Positions 1 to 11,215 of a DNA stretch of 64,000 nucleotides are shown piece after piece (positions within the stretch are counted from its first letter, which is position 1; each line of letters starts with the position of its first letter). Where the stretch lies: contig CM066031.1 in the NCBI GenBank assembly GCA_033557465.1, forward strand, positions 1,231,297,312 through 1,231,361,311, read 5' to 3'. Below the pieces are notes generated by a model, which saw only the letters and a list, made by a program, of their open reading frames with translations, did not search any database and was not told the origin of the DNA. Origin of the DNA: Ichthyophis bannanicus (Eukaryota > Chordata > Amphibia > Gymnophiona > Ichthyophiidae). The translations under genes were made by a program, and so were the position numbers.

Positions 1-200
1 CGTTATCCAGCTGGACCAGTCCAGATGAGTGGGTTATGTTCCTCAGCCGGCAGGTGGAGAGCAACTTTCAGTGATGTCTTCCCTTATATATACACTGGTG
101 CAGCACTGAGAGAAGCCAGCATTGTCTGTCTCCAATAGGTGGCAAGGTGTGTGTGGACTGGTGCAGCAATGCAGATACACTTTTCTCCTAGACTCAGTCG
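1..200 (+). repeat. DIRS inverted-terminal-repeat sequence at the window edge
   Basis: The first 110 bases are a diverged reverse complement of 16,610-16,727 joined to 17,011-17,060, once the SINE at 16,728-17,010 is removed. Shared blocks include the CACTGGTGCAGCACTGA segment, a block around GGCAGGTGGAG, and the ACTCATCTGGACTGGTC-like end. The copy at 16.6-17.1 kb lies just downstream of a DIRS recombinase, so this is read as a terminal repeat of the same DIRS family. The orientation fits a left end of a plus-strand element whose outer tip is cut by the window. Confidence 0.5.
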
Positions 201-933
201 CCCATGGTCTGTGTGATTGAGGCCTGTGGGCTATGTTGCTTAGACCTCGGGTATGCCCCTGTCTTCTGAAGCCAACGGCTGCCCTGAATCCAACACTATT
301 ACCCACAGGTTTCAGTACTGTTGGGCTGGAGAGTGGACAGGAGGACCTCACAGGACCTCTGATAAAAGTGGGGAAGTCTGGGCCTAGGGTCCCCTTCATT
401 TTAGCTGCGCTCAGTCTGGAAGCATTGCTCCTTTCTTTGTCTATTTCATTTTTCCTGTAGTTTTATTTGACTTCCTGTTCTAACTATTTGAATAAAGCAA
501 CTTCAGACACCAAAAATAAAATCTCTAAGGCAGCTGGGCTTTCCTAGGCTTGTGTAGTGTTTGGGCAGCCCTTCTCAGTTTTCTTCTGCCTGCCTAACAG
601 GTCATCTTTTTTCGTTTTTCCCCCCAGCTTTTTTTGTTTTGCTGCTGCAGTGCTGAGCCATGCAGCCTGATGCAGCCTGTGTACCCCCTCCTGTGATTTT
701 TTCCATGGCTGGTGTTTTTTGCCCCAAGAGCGTGGGAAAGCCTCGGGGCACAGTTTTCCAGCTTGTTAGTGCCCGCGCTAACATGCTCAAGGCCTGCCGC
801 TCCTGCCCCTTTCTGACACAGTTTCCTATTGGAGGGGACAGGAATGGCAGAAAGTTGCATCAAAGAGGGCCAGGAGCAGCAGTCCATGAGCACGCTTGCA
901 TGGGCACTTTAAAGTTAGATGCAACAGAGGCTA
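201..933. other. Unassigned stretch, possible DIRS leader
   Basis: No recognisable protein. It has a pyrimidine-rich tract followed by CAG near 620-630 and an ATG at 660 opening a 121-codon frame that runs into the next CR1 fragment, so that frame is composite and not a gene. Because it follows terminal-repeat sequence and precedes a DIRS gag relic, it may be the untranslated leader of a decayed DIRS copy. Confidence 0.3.
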
Positions 934-1404
934 GGCTCTTTAACCTGGAAAAGAGACGGCTGAGGGGAGATATGATAGAAGTCTATAAATTAATGAATGG
1001 AGTGGAACGGGTAAACGTAGATTGACTGTTTACGTTATCAGAATATAGAAAGACTAGGAGACATGCAATGAAGCTACAGGGTAAACTATTTAAGACTAAT
1101 AAAAGAAAATATTTTTTCACTCAACGTGTAATCAAACTCTGGAATTTGTTACCGGAGGATGTAGTAAAGGCTGTTAGTGTAGCTGGGTTTAAAAAATGTT
1201 TGTACATGTTCCTGGAGGAAAGGTCCATAAACCATTATTAAGGGACCCAGGATATCAATGCTTGACCCTATACAAGCATTGCGGAACCTGTGTCTTTTTG
1301 GGAAACTGCTAGGTACGTATGACCTGGATTGGCCACTGTTGGAAACAGGATACTGGGCTTGATGGACCTTGGTCTGACCCAGTATGGCATATCTTATGTT
1401 CTTA
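934..1404 (+). mobile_element. CR1-like LINE, 3' end
   Basis: This is a 5'-truncated CR1-type LINE. The coding part keeps the C-terminal block of the CR1 reverse-transcriptase ORF ([19 protein letters not shown] and [17 protein letters not shown]), broken by stop codons, for example just after VERVNVD at 1,022. It is followed by the family's 3' UTR ending in GTTCTTA. The same 3' end recurs at 10,777 (minus), 14,240, 41,191, 45,888 and 61,196 (minus), and the copy at 41.2 kb is the best preserved reference. Confidence 0.88.
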
Positions 1405-1585
1405 TGAGGCATCGCCATGCAGTCCCCCCTCCTCCAAGTGAGAAGATGGATGCTGTGAAGGGGGACCACATGGCAGGCCAGACGGCGATGAACTGCCACT
1501 TTGCTGGGAGGAGGGAGGCGATGCTGCCCACCGGGGCTTGCCGCCCTAGGCGACCACCTACTTCACTTAGTTGAAGGGCCGACCC
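1405..1585. mobile_element. Non-autonomous hAT-like element, one end
   Basis: The right side reads as an element terminus. On the minus strand it begins CAGGGTCGGCCCTTCAACTA and soon carries CGCCTAGGGCGGC, the kind of CAGGG..GCCCTAGGC end common in non-autonomous hAT elements. The left end is not visible because the stretch starts directly at the end of a CR1 fragment. A relative with a similar terminus starts at 4,439. Confidence 0.45.
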
Positions 1586-2539
1586 TGCGCCCGACAGGTG
1601 TCTTCAGGAAACAGCCCAGGAAGAGGCTCGTGCCTTAGTGGGGTGAACTCCACCCTCCTCCAGCATGTCTCTCCTGAACAAGGACAGACTGAACTAACAG
1701 TCTTCTCAAGCCAGCGGACAATCAGAAGCCTGGCTGCTGCCTGTGCTGTCCTTTGGATCTTTGGGAAAAGGAAGAGACCTAAAAGATTTGAAGAATAAGT
1801 TATCTCACTTTCAAATGCCCTCCTCACATCCAACTGACACATGAAGAACAACAGGGATACATCCAGAAAAAGGAGGAAGACAGCACTCTCAGGAGGAAAG
1901 AGGCAGCATCTTCAAAAAGAAGCAGGCACTGCCGAGATGACCAGAAGTTCTTCAACAGGACAAGGCCTGTGGCATTGATACTCATTTAACAGATTTGAAA
2001 GCCTCTAGGACAGGGGTGGGCAATTCCGGCCCTCGTGCACCACAATCCAGCCTGGTTTTCATGATGTCCCTAATGAATATTCATGAGATCTATTTGCATC
2101 CACTGCCTTCCTTTGTATGGAAATAGGTCCATGAATATTCATTAGGGCCATCATGAAAACCAGGCTGGATTGTGGTACATGAGGGCCAGAATTGCCCACC
2201 CCTGCTCTAGGAATATCATGTGCAGGGATCAAGCTTTGAGAGAAGCCTTCCAAAGGAGTTAAGGGGATCCTTCCATCGCCTGCAACATCAAAGAGAGAGT
2301 CTGCTGTGTTCCTAACCAGATGCCCTGACAGACAGAACAAAGTTTGAGCAGGCTTGGAGTTATACATATAAATTTGAGGCCTACTCTAATCAATAAGAGT
2401 TTAGAGAAGTTCTTTACTGGAGTACCTCTGCACCAGTTTTGTCTGGGAGATGGCAGAGACTATTCCATTTAAGTTGGAGAAGGAGGTAGAACCCAAGGCA
2501 TAAATGCTAGACATCTTCCAATTTCTCAATGTTCTCTAA
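1586..2539 (+). other. Unassigned sequence around a MITE, possible DIRS body
   Basis: No intact frame. It lies between DIRS terminal-repeat sequence at the window start and a recognisable DIRS gag relic from 2,540, so it may be the first part of that gag, but I could not align it. The MITE at 2,011-2,204 is annotated separately. Confidence 0.25.
2011..2204. mobile_element. Palindromic hAT-type MITE with perfect 8-bp target duplication
   Basis: A 194-bp fold-back element. Its ends are CAGGGGTGGGCAATTC and, reverse complemented, CAGGGGTGGGCAATTC, and the two halves stay complementary over roughly 75-80 bases, including CCAGCCTGGTTTTCATGATG. It is flanked on both sides by CTCTAGGA (2,003-2,010 and 2,205-2,212), a perfect 8-bp duplication as made by hAT transposases. 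There is no coding capacity. Confidence 0.92.
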
Positions 2540-2834
2540 GGAACGTGTGACAGTTCCCATTTACAACATCCTTAAGGAGGTAGAGATGAGAATGTAAGAG
2601 TCCCTCCTCTCTCTACAATGTGTCAACAACAAGGCTGACTTGAAAATCCAGAAAAATTCCATATTCAAAAAGCAGCAGCTACCAAATTATTCGGTAGTAG
2701 TTGAATCCTTAGTCAAGAAGACTGAGTGGATGAGGACCCACTTCTCAGTACCCTCTCTAAGAGATGCTTGTACTCTGGACCTTCTTGGGAGGAAGGTTTA
2801 TCATAATGCAGTGTTCACTTTCCACATACTGTAG
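2540..2834 (+). pseudogene. DIRS gag relic
   Basis: The frame from 2,640 reads LPNYSVVVESLVKKTEW, then LRDACTLDLLGRKVYHNAVFT. This matches the conserved Gag block of the intact copy at 22.5-24.3 kb (LPHHSIVVESATRRIKS .. ESRTLDAFGRRCFQSSM). Upstream, VPIYNILKEV in another frame matches its LPLHQILQDL block. Frameshifts and stops show it is dead. It is cut on the right by an antisense LINE. Confidence 0.65.
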
Positions 2835-2881
2835 CTTCTTGTTTTCTCTTCATGAGCCAATATATGTGAAACATTGTGGAC

Positions 2882-3960
2882 TAGATTTATTTATTTATTT
2901 AATTAACAGTTTTTCTATACCGCCTTTTCTTTCAATCAAGGCGGTTTACAACTTTAACTTTTAACTTTTGCATAGAACTTGCAAAATAAATTAAACAGTA
3001 ACAACTTGCAAAATAAGTTAAATTAAACAGTAACAGCATAACCTAAACAGTAACATCATAATTTCAACTTTAAACTGTATCTTGTAATGTCAGTTAAATT
3101 TATAAAATGTCTTGATAAATTGTCATGGGAGGGGTGCTAGGTAAAAAAGGCATAGCTTGTGTGAGTCTGTTTGTTGAGTGTTTCGTGTGAATGTGGGTCT
3201 TCATTGAATTGTTCGTTGAATAGGGTGGTTTTGAGCAGCTTCCGGAAGTCTTTTATATCAGTTGTAGATCTTATATGTTCTGGGAGGACATTCCAAATGG
3301 CTGGGGCAGCAAGAGAGAAGGCTCACATGGAAGTGGATTTATTTGTTCTTGTGAATAGACTAGGGGTTGGTATGGTGTTTTTGGTGCTGTTTCTGTCTGG
3401 TCTTGTGCTTGCTTTAGTTCTGATGTGTTCTTGTAGAATTCCTGCTGACATGTTGTTTTTAATTTTGAAGATGGTGAGTGCTGATTTATATTTTGCCCTT
3501 GAAGAGATTGGTAGCCAGTGTAGATTATTTAGGATAGGTATTATATGTTCATGTATTGAAGTGCCAGCGGCAGTGGTGTTCTGGACTATTTGAAGGGGAC
3601 GAGTGGATTGTTTTGGTAGACCTTGGAAGAGGAGATTGCAGTAATCCAGCACAGGTGTAATGATTGCTTGGCATACTGTGCGGACGTGTTCATTATTGAG
3701 AAGAGGTTTTAGTCTCCGGAGCATTGCTAGTTTGAAAAAGGCTGATTTAGAGACCTTGTTGATATGGGGTTGTAGGATGAGTTGTTTGTCAAGAATCACG
3801 CCAAGATAATGAACTTCATCTCTTATTGGGATCGGAGTATTTGAGATGTTGATTGATGTAGGAGGAGTGAATGTGGAGTCCCTTGTACTGATAATTGCTT
3901 CGGATTTTTTTTATGTTGATGTTTAGATTGTGGTTAGTAAGCCAGGTCATTATTTCAGAA
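2882..3960 (-). mobile_element. L2-like LINE 3' end (antisense), RT relic
   Basis: A 5'-truncated LINE inserted antisense. The minus-strand frame 3,323-3,799 carries the C-terminal half of an L2/CR1-group ORF: LDYCNLLFQGLPKQSTRPLQ, then LHWLPISSRAKYKSALT. Its 3' end at about 2,885-2,950 shows the shared LINE tail (ACCGCC..GGCGGTTTACA hairpin plus a TAAA-type tail). It interrupts the DIRS relic, whose RT-like remains continue at about 4.25 kb. Confidence 0.82.
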
Positions 3961-4437
3961 ATGTGGTGTGCAGGAAAAGATTACTGACATGCTCTGCAAG
4001 GAGGATAACGTTTTTTGGAGACAAGGTCATAGAAACAGTAAATCAGTTCAAATACAACACTTCTGACTTATCCTTCTCTGTATGTAGAAGATACATGGGC
4101 GGAGCATTGAAGAAACACTACTACCTATTAATTGCATCTCTTGAAAACCACATCTGATTTCCCATCATGAATGCAATGGTTAAATTCTCAGTTTCAGGAT
4201 ACTGATAAAAGCACTCTCCTCCCTCTTAAAAACCAATGCTGAAATCTATTTCACCAGAGGAAGAGAAGGAGAATTTTATTTCAAGTATGCTGAGTCCAAA
4301 GAAAACAGGACTCTATCCCATTTTAGAGCTAATTGTCTTGAAAAATTCACTGTAAAAAAAAAGTTCAAGATAGTTTCCCTAAGCACTTTAATCTCTTTCT
4401 TGTAAAAAGAAGACTGGAGTTGAAGAAAGCATACACC
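3961..4437 (+). pseudogene. Decayed DIRS reverse-transcriptase segment
   Basis: Between 4,255 and 4,437 two frames show broken remains of the DIRS RT block. FYFKYAESKENRTLSHFRAN and then KKFKIVSLSTLISFL match FYSLYFLISKKTGGYRPILD and EKFKTVSLGTLLPY of copy 3 at 39.1 kb. A second frame gives LELKKAYT, like SLDLKEAYTH. The stretch before 4,255 is too decayed to place. It is probably the pol part of the relic whose gag is at 2.5-2.8 kb. Confidence 0.5.
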
Positions 4438-4700
4438 CAGGGCTGGTGCAGGGAGATGAGGCGCCTTAGGTGAACCTCATCCCTTGTGCCCCCCCTGCTC
4501 CTGATTCTCTCCTCACCTCTCCGGCCCCCATTGCTGCTGTTCCCACCCCTCTTCAGGACTTGCAGCAGTGGCAATGGTCATAAACAACCCTGCAGCGCTT
4601 ACTTTCAACCTCCAGTGCTGCAAGGCTGTTTGACTTCCACCTCCGCCTTCATGTTACCTCTATCCCTTCATGCAGTTACTTCAAAAGTCCTTTTGTGAGA
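4438..4700. mobile_element. DNA-transposon-like fragment with hAT-type terminus
   Basis: Starts at 4,438 with CAGGGCTGGTGCAGGGAGAT followed by GAGGCGCCTTAGG. This resembles the reverse-complemented end at 1,585 (CAGGGTCGGCCC..CGCCTAGGGCGG). The other end and any target duplication are not identifiable, so the right border is a guess. Confidence 0.35.
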
Positions 4701-5915
4701 ACATGTCATTCTTAGCTGAGGGAATTCTTGACTCGAAGTGTAGTTGCATAGGTCTGAAGAGAAGGAACTTTCTAGACCAAATGATTTAAAAGCAAATGTA
4801 AAGCACCTTCACCTTAGCAAAGAAGTCTGTAATCATGGCACCACCCTGAAGTGTAAGTTAGAAAATATTTCTTTGCCAATATCTGCACATAAGATGATAG
4901 CTCATAATTCTGGCACTGACAAAGGTCCAACGCCTTCTGACACAAGCAATTCTTTGATCATGGTGGCATATCTAGTTGTACCAGAGGTTATTTTGCACAG
5001 ATGTACTTACAGTGGAGAATCACAATGCATAAATCCTCTGTTTCTCCTACACATGTGCAATACTCTGCTATATCACCCTCTATTTGGTGCAGTACCACTG
5101 CGCTAAATACTTCAGTAATTAAGTCTTCAGTGAAAATGCACTATCATTAACTCTAATTCTGGTTACCGTGGGAGGATGGGTTGTCTTCATTTTCTTTGCC
5201 CATTCATTTTTACAGAAAATGTTCATTGACTTTATCAAGGATTACTGCAAGGATATTCCGGGGGGTGGAGTATCAGGGTCATTCTACACCCAAGCTTCTC
5301 AATTCATAGGACTTGCTCCGACGCAGAGACAGTCACAGTCTTCTCAGGATCCAGTAGTATGTCTTCTTTCCATCTTGGATTCTGAGTTGCACGAATATTT
5401 TCAGACTGTTGTGGAAGACTATAAAAAATTTACAGTATATTCCAGATGACTCCCTCCACTATGAGGGAGGAACTATCCACAGGAAGCCTTTGACTTCTTC
5501 TCCCCTCCTTCAAGAAATGTGTCTCCTTACAAAGACATCTCTTGTTTCTGGCCAACTTCTGCATCAAGAGGCTTCTCCTGGCTTTGAGAGAGGAAAAACC
5601 TGGGAGTTGGACTTCAACGCTCCTCCAAAGTTCCAAACTTCGGGTTTAGACTTAAAAAAACAGTAAATATTTATTCTGCCCTAGCTTTGGGTCAGAGTTC
5701 AGAAGGAAAAAATTCTGCATTTCCTGATAACACTGCAACTTCAAAGTTCTCTTGGGAAAAGACTGAACTCTGCAACTGCCAGAGACCAAATTGGACTGCC
5801 ATCCAAATGGTGAGATCTAACCATAAATAAACTAAGGAAAGCCAGGAAAAGCATCAAGGAATTGGATGGGACTAGGTTTGTATCTGGCTCCAAACAGAAT
5901 TTATAGTACTTGTTT
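4701..5915. other. Unassigned 1.2 kb without recognised features
   Basis: Two plus-strand frames of 120 codons (4,744-5,106) and 93 codons (5,168-5,449) and one of 85 codons (5,409-5,666) are open, but I recognise no domain in any. Base composition resembles the surroundings. Given the DIRS pieces before it, this may be the decayed remainder of that element. Confidence 0.3.
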
Positions 5916-6184
5916 AATATTTTTAAAAATAATTTATTTATTTATATATTACCTTATCTGGATAATCAAGGCGGTTTACATAGAACATTTTTCAAACACT
6001 GCACAGGGCAGTTTACAATGAACATTTTACCAGTTTACCGTGAACATTTAACAGCTACAGGAATAATTTACCCAACTATATACAGGTTAAATTAGAACTA
6101 TGTACATTTCTGGTGGCATTATGCCATTGATGTATCATATGCAAGTAAGGTACTGTGAAAACGAGTGGTGAGTACTTTGATTCA

Positions 6185-7369
6185 TTAATCCGATAGTGTT
6201 GGCTCAGTTGAGGAATTGGTTGTTGGGCGTGAAGGTGAGGTTTCATGGTTCATAGTGGGTTGCTCATGAAGGTAGAAGTCCGTGAAAAGGAATGTTTTAA
6301 GTTGTTTTTTGAACAGTGACAAGTGTTTGATTTCCCTCAGGCTATTGGGTAGGTTGTTCCATAATGTTGGAGCAAATAGTGAGAATGCTTTGTTGGTTGT
6401 TGATTGGGTTGCATTATGGAACATTCTCGATGTGGTTAGTGTATTCTTCTGATTGTCTCTTCTTCTTGTGTCTTGTTGCAACTTTATGAGTGTGCTACAG
6501 TGTGTAGGTGCAGTGTTGTTTATTGTATTTAAGGTAGTCATCAGCCAGTAGAGACAATAAAGTATAGGTGTTATGTGATCTGACCTAGCAGATTTCATTA
6601 TTGTGTGTGCAACTGTGTTCTGTGCTAGTTGGAGGGGTTTCAGTGTTTGTTTGGGTAGTTCTTGTATGATGATATTACTGTAATCAAAATGGGGGCATAT
6701 CAATGCTTGTGCTATAGTGTGAACGTTTTCTAGAGAGAGGAGAGGTCTTACATACTGTATCATTTTGGTTTTGTGGTATATTGTTCGTGTTGTCATGTTA
6801 ATGTACTTGGTCATATTGAGTTTTTGGTCCAAGAAGATCCCTAGGTATTTTATTTCTTTTTTAACCTCAAGCAAGACATTATTTACTTGCAGATGTTGAG
6901 GTGTAATGAATGTTTTGTTCTTGGTGATGATTAGAGGTTCAGTCTTTTTTAGGTTGATTGCTAGGTTAATTGAGTTGAGCCAAAGTGAGATGTCGTTGAA
7001 GCAGTTGATGATTTTCTGATAGTTGGAATTTGTCATTTCTATTGATGTGAATAATATGATGTCATCTGCATATATCCAGCAATCCACACTGTGTGCTCTG
7101 ATAATTTTACAGATGGGTTGGAGATATATATTGAAGAGTAATGCAGATAACGCTGAGCCCTGTGGGATGCCTTGTGTCTGGTTGAATTGCTTGGAGAAGG
7201 TGTTGTTGAAGATCACCTGTTGTGTGCGGTTGGAGAGGTAGTTCTTGAACCATTGTAGTATGGTCTCTCCTATTCTGAGGTGCTTCAAGCGGTTGATTAG
7301 AATATTTTGATTTATGGTGTCGAATGCTGAGGATATGTCTAGGAATATGAGGATGAAGGCTTGTTTCAT
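6185..7369 (-). pseudogene. LINE copy C reverse transcriptase and C-terminal domain
   Basis: The 394-codon frame begins inside the RT fingers. Motifs in order are FLDISSAFDTINQN (motif A, catalytic Asp), GIPQGSALSALLFNIYLQPI (motif B), IYADDIILF (motif C, YADD), NLKKTEPLIITK and IKYLGIFLDQKLN. The C-terminal domain follows, with FDYSNIIIQELPKQTLKPLQ and FSLFAPTLWNNLPNSLREIK. It catalyses target-primed reverse transcription of the LINE RNA in the family. The start Met is internal: the upstream part is separated by frameshifts and stops, so this copy cannot make a full protein. Confidence 0.88.
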
Positions 7370-8120
7370 ATTGTCAATTCCTTGTATTATTGTGTTGAGG
7401 AGGGATGTTAGGAGCGTTTCGACTCCATGGTATGCTCTGAATCCATATTGATGAAGATCTAGCTGGGCGTATGAGTCAATGAAGTCTTGGAGTTGGGGAT
7501 GAACTGATTTTTCAATGACTTTAGATAGGAATGGGAGGCTCGATATCAGGGGAAGACTTGTTTAGTGAGTTGCAGTTCAAGATTGGGCGGATGGAAGCTT
7601 TTTTAAAGATGTCTGGTATTTGTCCTTTTGATAGCGAGACGTTGACTATTTTTTGGATCTAGGGAGTTAATTCTGCTTTGGCTAATTTAATCCAGCTGAC
7701 TGGACATGGGTCAAGTAGAGAGGTGGTAGTATTCAATGATTTGATGCATTGGTCAATATGTTCCTTGCTTCTTGGAGAGAATGAGTCCCATATTGCATTG
7801 TTGGTAGGTACATCATGGTGGGTTACAGCTAGGTTGGTTGTTTTGAGTTTGTATTTTTCCATATAGTGGTTGGCTGAGCATTTATGTCACTGGAAAGGGT
7901 GTTGTCAGTGTTCGGTTTATTGATTAGATTTTGGACAATGAGAAATAGTTCCCTTGGAAGGTTTAATGAATTTGTTAGTATTTTTGAAAAGTATTATTTT
8001 TTAGAGTTAATGATTTTCTGATGGTATAGTTTTAGTGTTTCCATATATTTCAGTCTGTCTGAGTCGCTTTTTGAGGTTCGCCATTTTTTTCAACCTTCCT
8101 TAGGGCTCTCTTTGTCTCTT

Positions 8121-8828
8121 TTAGTTTTGGGGAGTATCAAGGTTGGGAGCTGCGGGGTTTCTTTGTTGGTTGATTGATGCTGCATTGAGGGTGTTGTTCC
8201 AAGTTGTAATGAAGGTGTCTAAATTGTCACAGTTATTTGTTAGCACAGGTGCAATGTTCTTCAGGAAATCCTCCTTGTCAAATTTCTTGAATCGGTGATG
8301 TGGTTGTGTTCTTATGTCCTTGCTTGGAGGGCAGAGGTCAAGGTCCGTGCTGAAGTTTATAAAGTAGTGATCTGACCATGGTACAGGTTGCATTCCAGTG
8401 TTGGATATCATCTTGATGTGTGTAAGATCTTTGGGGGAGAATATCAAGTCTAGAGTGTTGCCTTTTAAGTGTGTTGGGGAGTCAGTGTTTTGCTTATAGC
8501 CAATGTCATCCATTGCTTGTAAGAATGAGTTACTTTGGGCGTTGGTTACTGAGGAGAGCTTTAAGTCCCCTAGTATTATGTGTTCTTTGCCAGGTGGAGT
8601 TTCAGAGCATGCACTTTCTATTATATTTGCCAGTGCACTGGTGTCTGAGGATGAGGATCTATAGACTAGGGTTATTGCTAGTCTTTTGGTATGGATAGTT
8701 AATATATCTAGGCCTTCTGAGCTTATGGAAGATGTTTGTTGAGCTTCCAGTTTGTTTTTGCACAGGGTGATTACTCCTCCACCTTTCTTATTGTTTCGCG
8801 AGCAGTAAAAAAGGCTGTATCCTGGCAC
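8121..8828 (-). pseudogene. LINE copy C apurinic-type endonuclease domain
   Basis: The 235-codon frame holds the C-terminal two thirds of an APE-like endonuclease, which nicks target DNA for reverse transcription. Visible are KKGGGVITL, LVYRSSSSDTS, ILGDLKLSS (usual form GDFN, so the metal-site Asn is changed to Lys), NTLDLIFSP and PWSDHYFI (SDH catalytic motif). The N-terminal catalytic Glu region lies upstream in decayed sequence between 8,829 and 8,904. Confidence 0.82.
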
Positions 8829-8904
8829 TTTAATTTGTTTGAAGAGTATTGTGTCTGAATCATATAGCCAGGTTTCAGTTATGCAGATGATTTCTGGTTT
8901 GCAG

Positions 8905-9210
8905 TCATTGATGAGGTTGAGTATAACAGGGATTTTGTTTCTTAGGGATCTTGCATTTATAAGGTACTATGTTAGAGATTTTTGTGTGTAGATTCAAGTT
9001 GCTTGAAAGTAGTTGTGGAGTAATGTATATGAGGCAAGTTGGTCTGGTTTGGTGTGAGGAGCGACAGAGGTTATAGCTTACATCGTGTTTGTAATGGTAG
9101 GGGATTATTGGGATGAGGTGTTGCTTCTGTATGAGAGAGAGTGAATGGTTAATGGAAATGGTGATGAATAGGATTGCTAGGATGAAAACTGCTTTCCTTC
9201 TTTGTTCCAT
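8905..9210 (-). pseudogene. LINE copy C N-terminal segment with hydrophobic leader
   Basis: The frame starts with a Met and a signal-peptide-like stretch (RRKAVFILAILFITIS), then HLIPIIPYHYKHDVSYNLCR. Copy B starts the same way: a hydrophobic stretch, then HIPTIHNYRRRWPDAPFYNT. The shared pattern is H..IP.I..Y....D...YN plus Arg. It precedes the endonuclease and, in copy C, is separated from it by a frame break. Confidence 0.6.
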
Positions 9211-9693
9211 GGTATCTGGTGTTGTGGTTATCCGTTGGAATTGAGAATATTTTAAGGTATATTTGTGAAGAGAGAGATGCTAGCTAATATACAATTTTTG
9301 CAGTATGAGAGAGGTTGAAGATTAGTATTATCATTTTACCTGGTTTTAGATGAGTAGCATCTGATCTTTGAGTTCATGCCTCCGTTCCATGCCTAAGGGC
9401 CGCTCCTCTCTCCTCCAACCAGGCAGCCCAATGAACTGTTTAAATTTAAAGGGCTAACAGACACACCTGCGTGTGGCAGGCCAGTAGCTGAAGGCCACAA
9501 CCTCCTGTCCTTATGTATATGATCATTGCTGGGTACTTTATTAGCCAATCGGGTAATACCGAACTCCACAACAGCTCTGCACAACTACTATGAACAGCCT
9601 GCAGCTTACCCACCACCCAAACGAGTACAAGCAGCACCAGCAGAAGAAAAAAGAGGGAACCCGTGCGGTCTAGAGGCTACTACCCCCTTCCCC

Positions 9694-10648
9694 CCCCCTT
9701 GAAAGATGCAATTACTTTAATTTCTCACATTATCTGCAACAACACTTATCAAACAAAGAAAGAAATAAAATATCTAGGAGTTAAATTTGACTGCGACCTA
9801 AAAATGGAAACTCACCTGCGCAAAACCAACAGGGCAGTCTTCTACAAACTGAGAGCTCTACAACCCATATGGAATATTATTGATCCCCACGACTTCAGAT
9901 CCGTTGCTCAAGCACTCATCATGCCATATTTCGACTATTGCAACGCCATTCTTCAAGGACTTCCTAAGAAAACCCTGAACATCCTTCAAATGGCACAAAA
10001 TGTAGCTGCCAGGATCATCATGAAGAAAAGTCTTACTGAACACATTACACCAGTACTAATTGAGCTACACTGGCTCCCCATAGCAGCCCGCACAAAATAC
10101 AAAATACTGACGACCACCTTCAAACTCATCCACAGCATAGCACCATCCTTCCTGGACACCCTAATCAGATTGCAACCATCCAACAGAAACAGGAGAACCA
10201 TCAATTCCAACACCCTCCACACTCCAACAGATATCAGATCAGTCAAAAAAATCACTAGTAACAGGGCTTTCTCATACACAGCACCGACACTATGGAACCA
10301 ACTCCCACCCAACCTACGAGCCAGCATTGATCTAGCCGACTTTAGAAAGAAACTAAAAACCCACCTATTTCAAAGTCATTTCAACCTGTACTAAATTCGC
10401 ATGAGGGGCAACTCCCCCACAGCTCCCCAGAAACCTGTAATGTATAAATGTACATATGTAAATTATTATCCCCTTAGCTTAGAAGTAGATAATTTTCTGC
10501 GTGACGTGCTAACCTTTCGAATCTTTATGTACAAATCAAAATTATTCTGTCTTGATTCGACAGCTTTATCCATGTAATCTTCCCCGCTTCTGATCGCTGG
10601 AAGGAGCGGTATACAAATGCTTGCTAAATAAATAAAAAGTCCTAAGAT
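9694..10648 (+). mobile_element. L2-like LINE 3' end
   Basis: A 5'-truncated LINE. The frame to the stop at 10,392-10,394 is open for over 220 codons and shows KYLGVKFDCDLKMETHL, then FDYCNAILQGLPKKTLNILQ, LHWLPIAARTKYKILTT and FSYTAPTLWNQLPPNLRAS. These are the post-RT and C-terminal blocks of an L2/CR1-group ORF. The 3' UTR ends at about 10,648 with a GGAGCGGTATACAAATGC-type hairpin and TAAATAAATAAA. The frame's first codons (9,663-9,700) come from flanking DNA, so it is not a gene. Confidence 0.85.
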
Positions 10649-10776
10649 ATAGTTTATTTGACATTGCTTGGTCATACTTGTTGGTTGCTTTATTGTATCT
10701 CAATCATTCTGGGCTGGGGACCTTTATTCCTATTGCATTGAGAATGCTCACGTGGCTTAAATCAATCCATCTCTAA

Positions 10777-11215
10777 CATAAGAACATAAGATATGCCATA
10801 CTGGGTCAGACCAAGGTCCATCAAGCCCAGTATTCTGTTTCCAACAGTGGCCAATCTAGGTCATATGTACCTAGCAGTTTCCCCAAGGGACACAGGTTCC
10901 ACAATGTTTGTATTGGTTCAAGCATTGATATCCTGGGTCCCTTCTTAATAATGGTTTATGGACCTTTCCTTCAGGAACTTGTCCAAACCTTTTTTAAACC
11001 CAGCTACACTAACAGCCTTTACTACATCCTCCGGTAACAAATTCCAGAGTTTGATTACACGTTGAGTGAAAAAATATTTTATTTTATTAGTCTTAAATAG
11101 TTTACCCTGTAGCTTCATTGCATTTCCCCTAGTCTTTCTATATTCTGATAAGGTAAACAATCGATCGACGTTTACCTGTTCCGCTCCGTTCATTAATTTA
11201 TAGATCTCTGATCTC
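10777..11215 (-). mobile_element. CR1-like LINE 3' end (antisense)
   Basis: Reverse-complement copy of the CR1 3' end seen at 41.2-42.3 kb. The minus-strand frame 11,193-10,945 gives [20 protein letters not shown] through [18 protein letters not shown] to the family stop after RSINHY, then the 3' UTR. Few changes separate it from the 41 kb copy, so it looks fairly young. Confidence 0.88.

Larger units (their letters stand above)
5916..9650 (-). mobile_element. Nearly full-length L2/CR1-group LINE, copy C (antisense)
   Basis: Read on the minus strand, this LINE runs from an untranslated leader (about 9,650-9,211) through an ORF with endonuclease and reverse transcriptase to a 3' UTR. It ends at about 5,920 in a TAAA-type tail next to the GGCGGTTTACA hairpin. 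The ORF is broken into frames 9,210-8,905 (N-terminus), 8,828-8,121 (endonuclease), 7,862-7,659 (linker) and 7,369-6,185 (RT and C-terminus). Layout and motifs parallel copy B at 49.2-53.0 kb, so both belong to one group of single-ORF LINEs, although the sequences are clearly different families. Confidence 0.88.

Noticed and set aside
660..1025. A 121-codon plus-strand frame near the left edge
   Set aside because: Its last third is CR1 C-terminal coding sequence, and the first part has no domain. The frame is a chance fusion.
4744..5449. Two open frames (120 and 93 codons) as small host genes
   Set aside because: No domain, no splice structure or conservation evidence, and they lie among DIRS relics. 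Left as unassigned.
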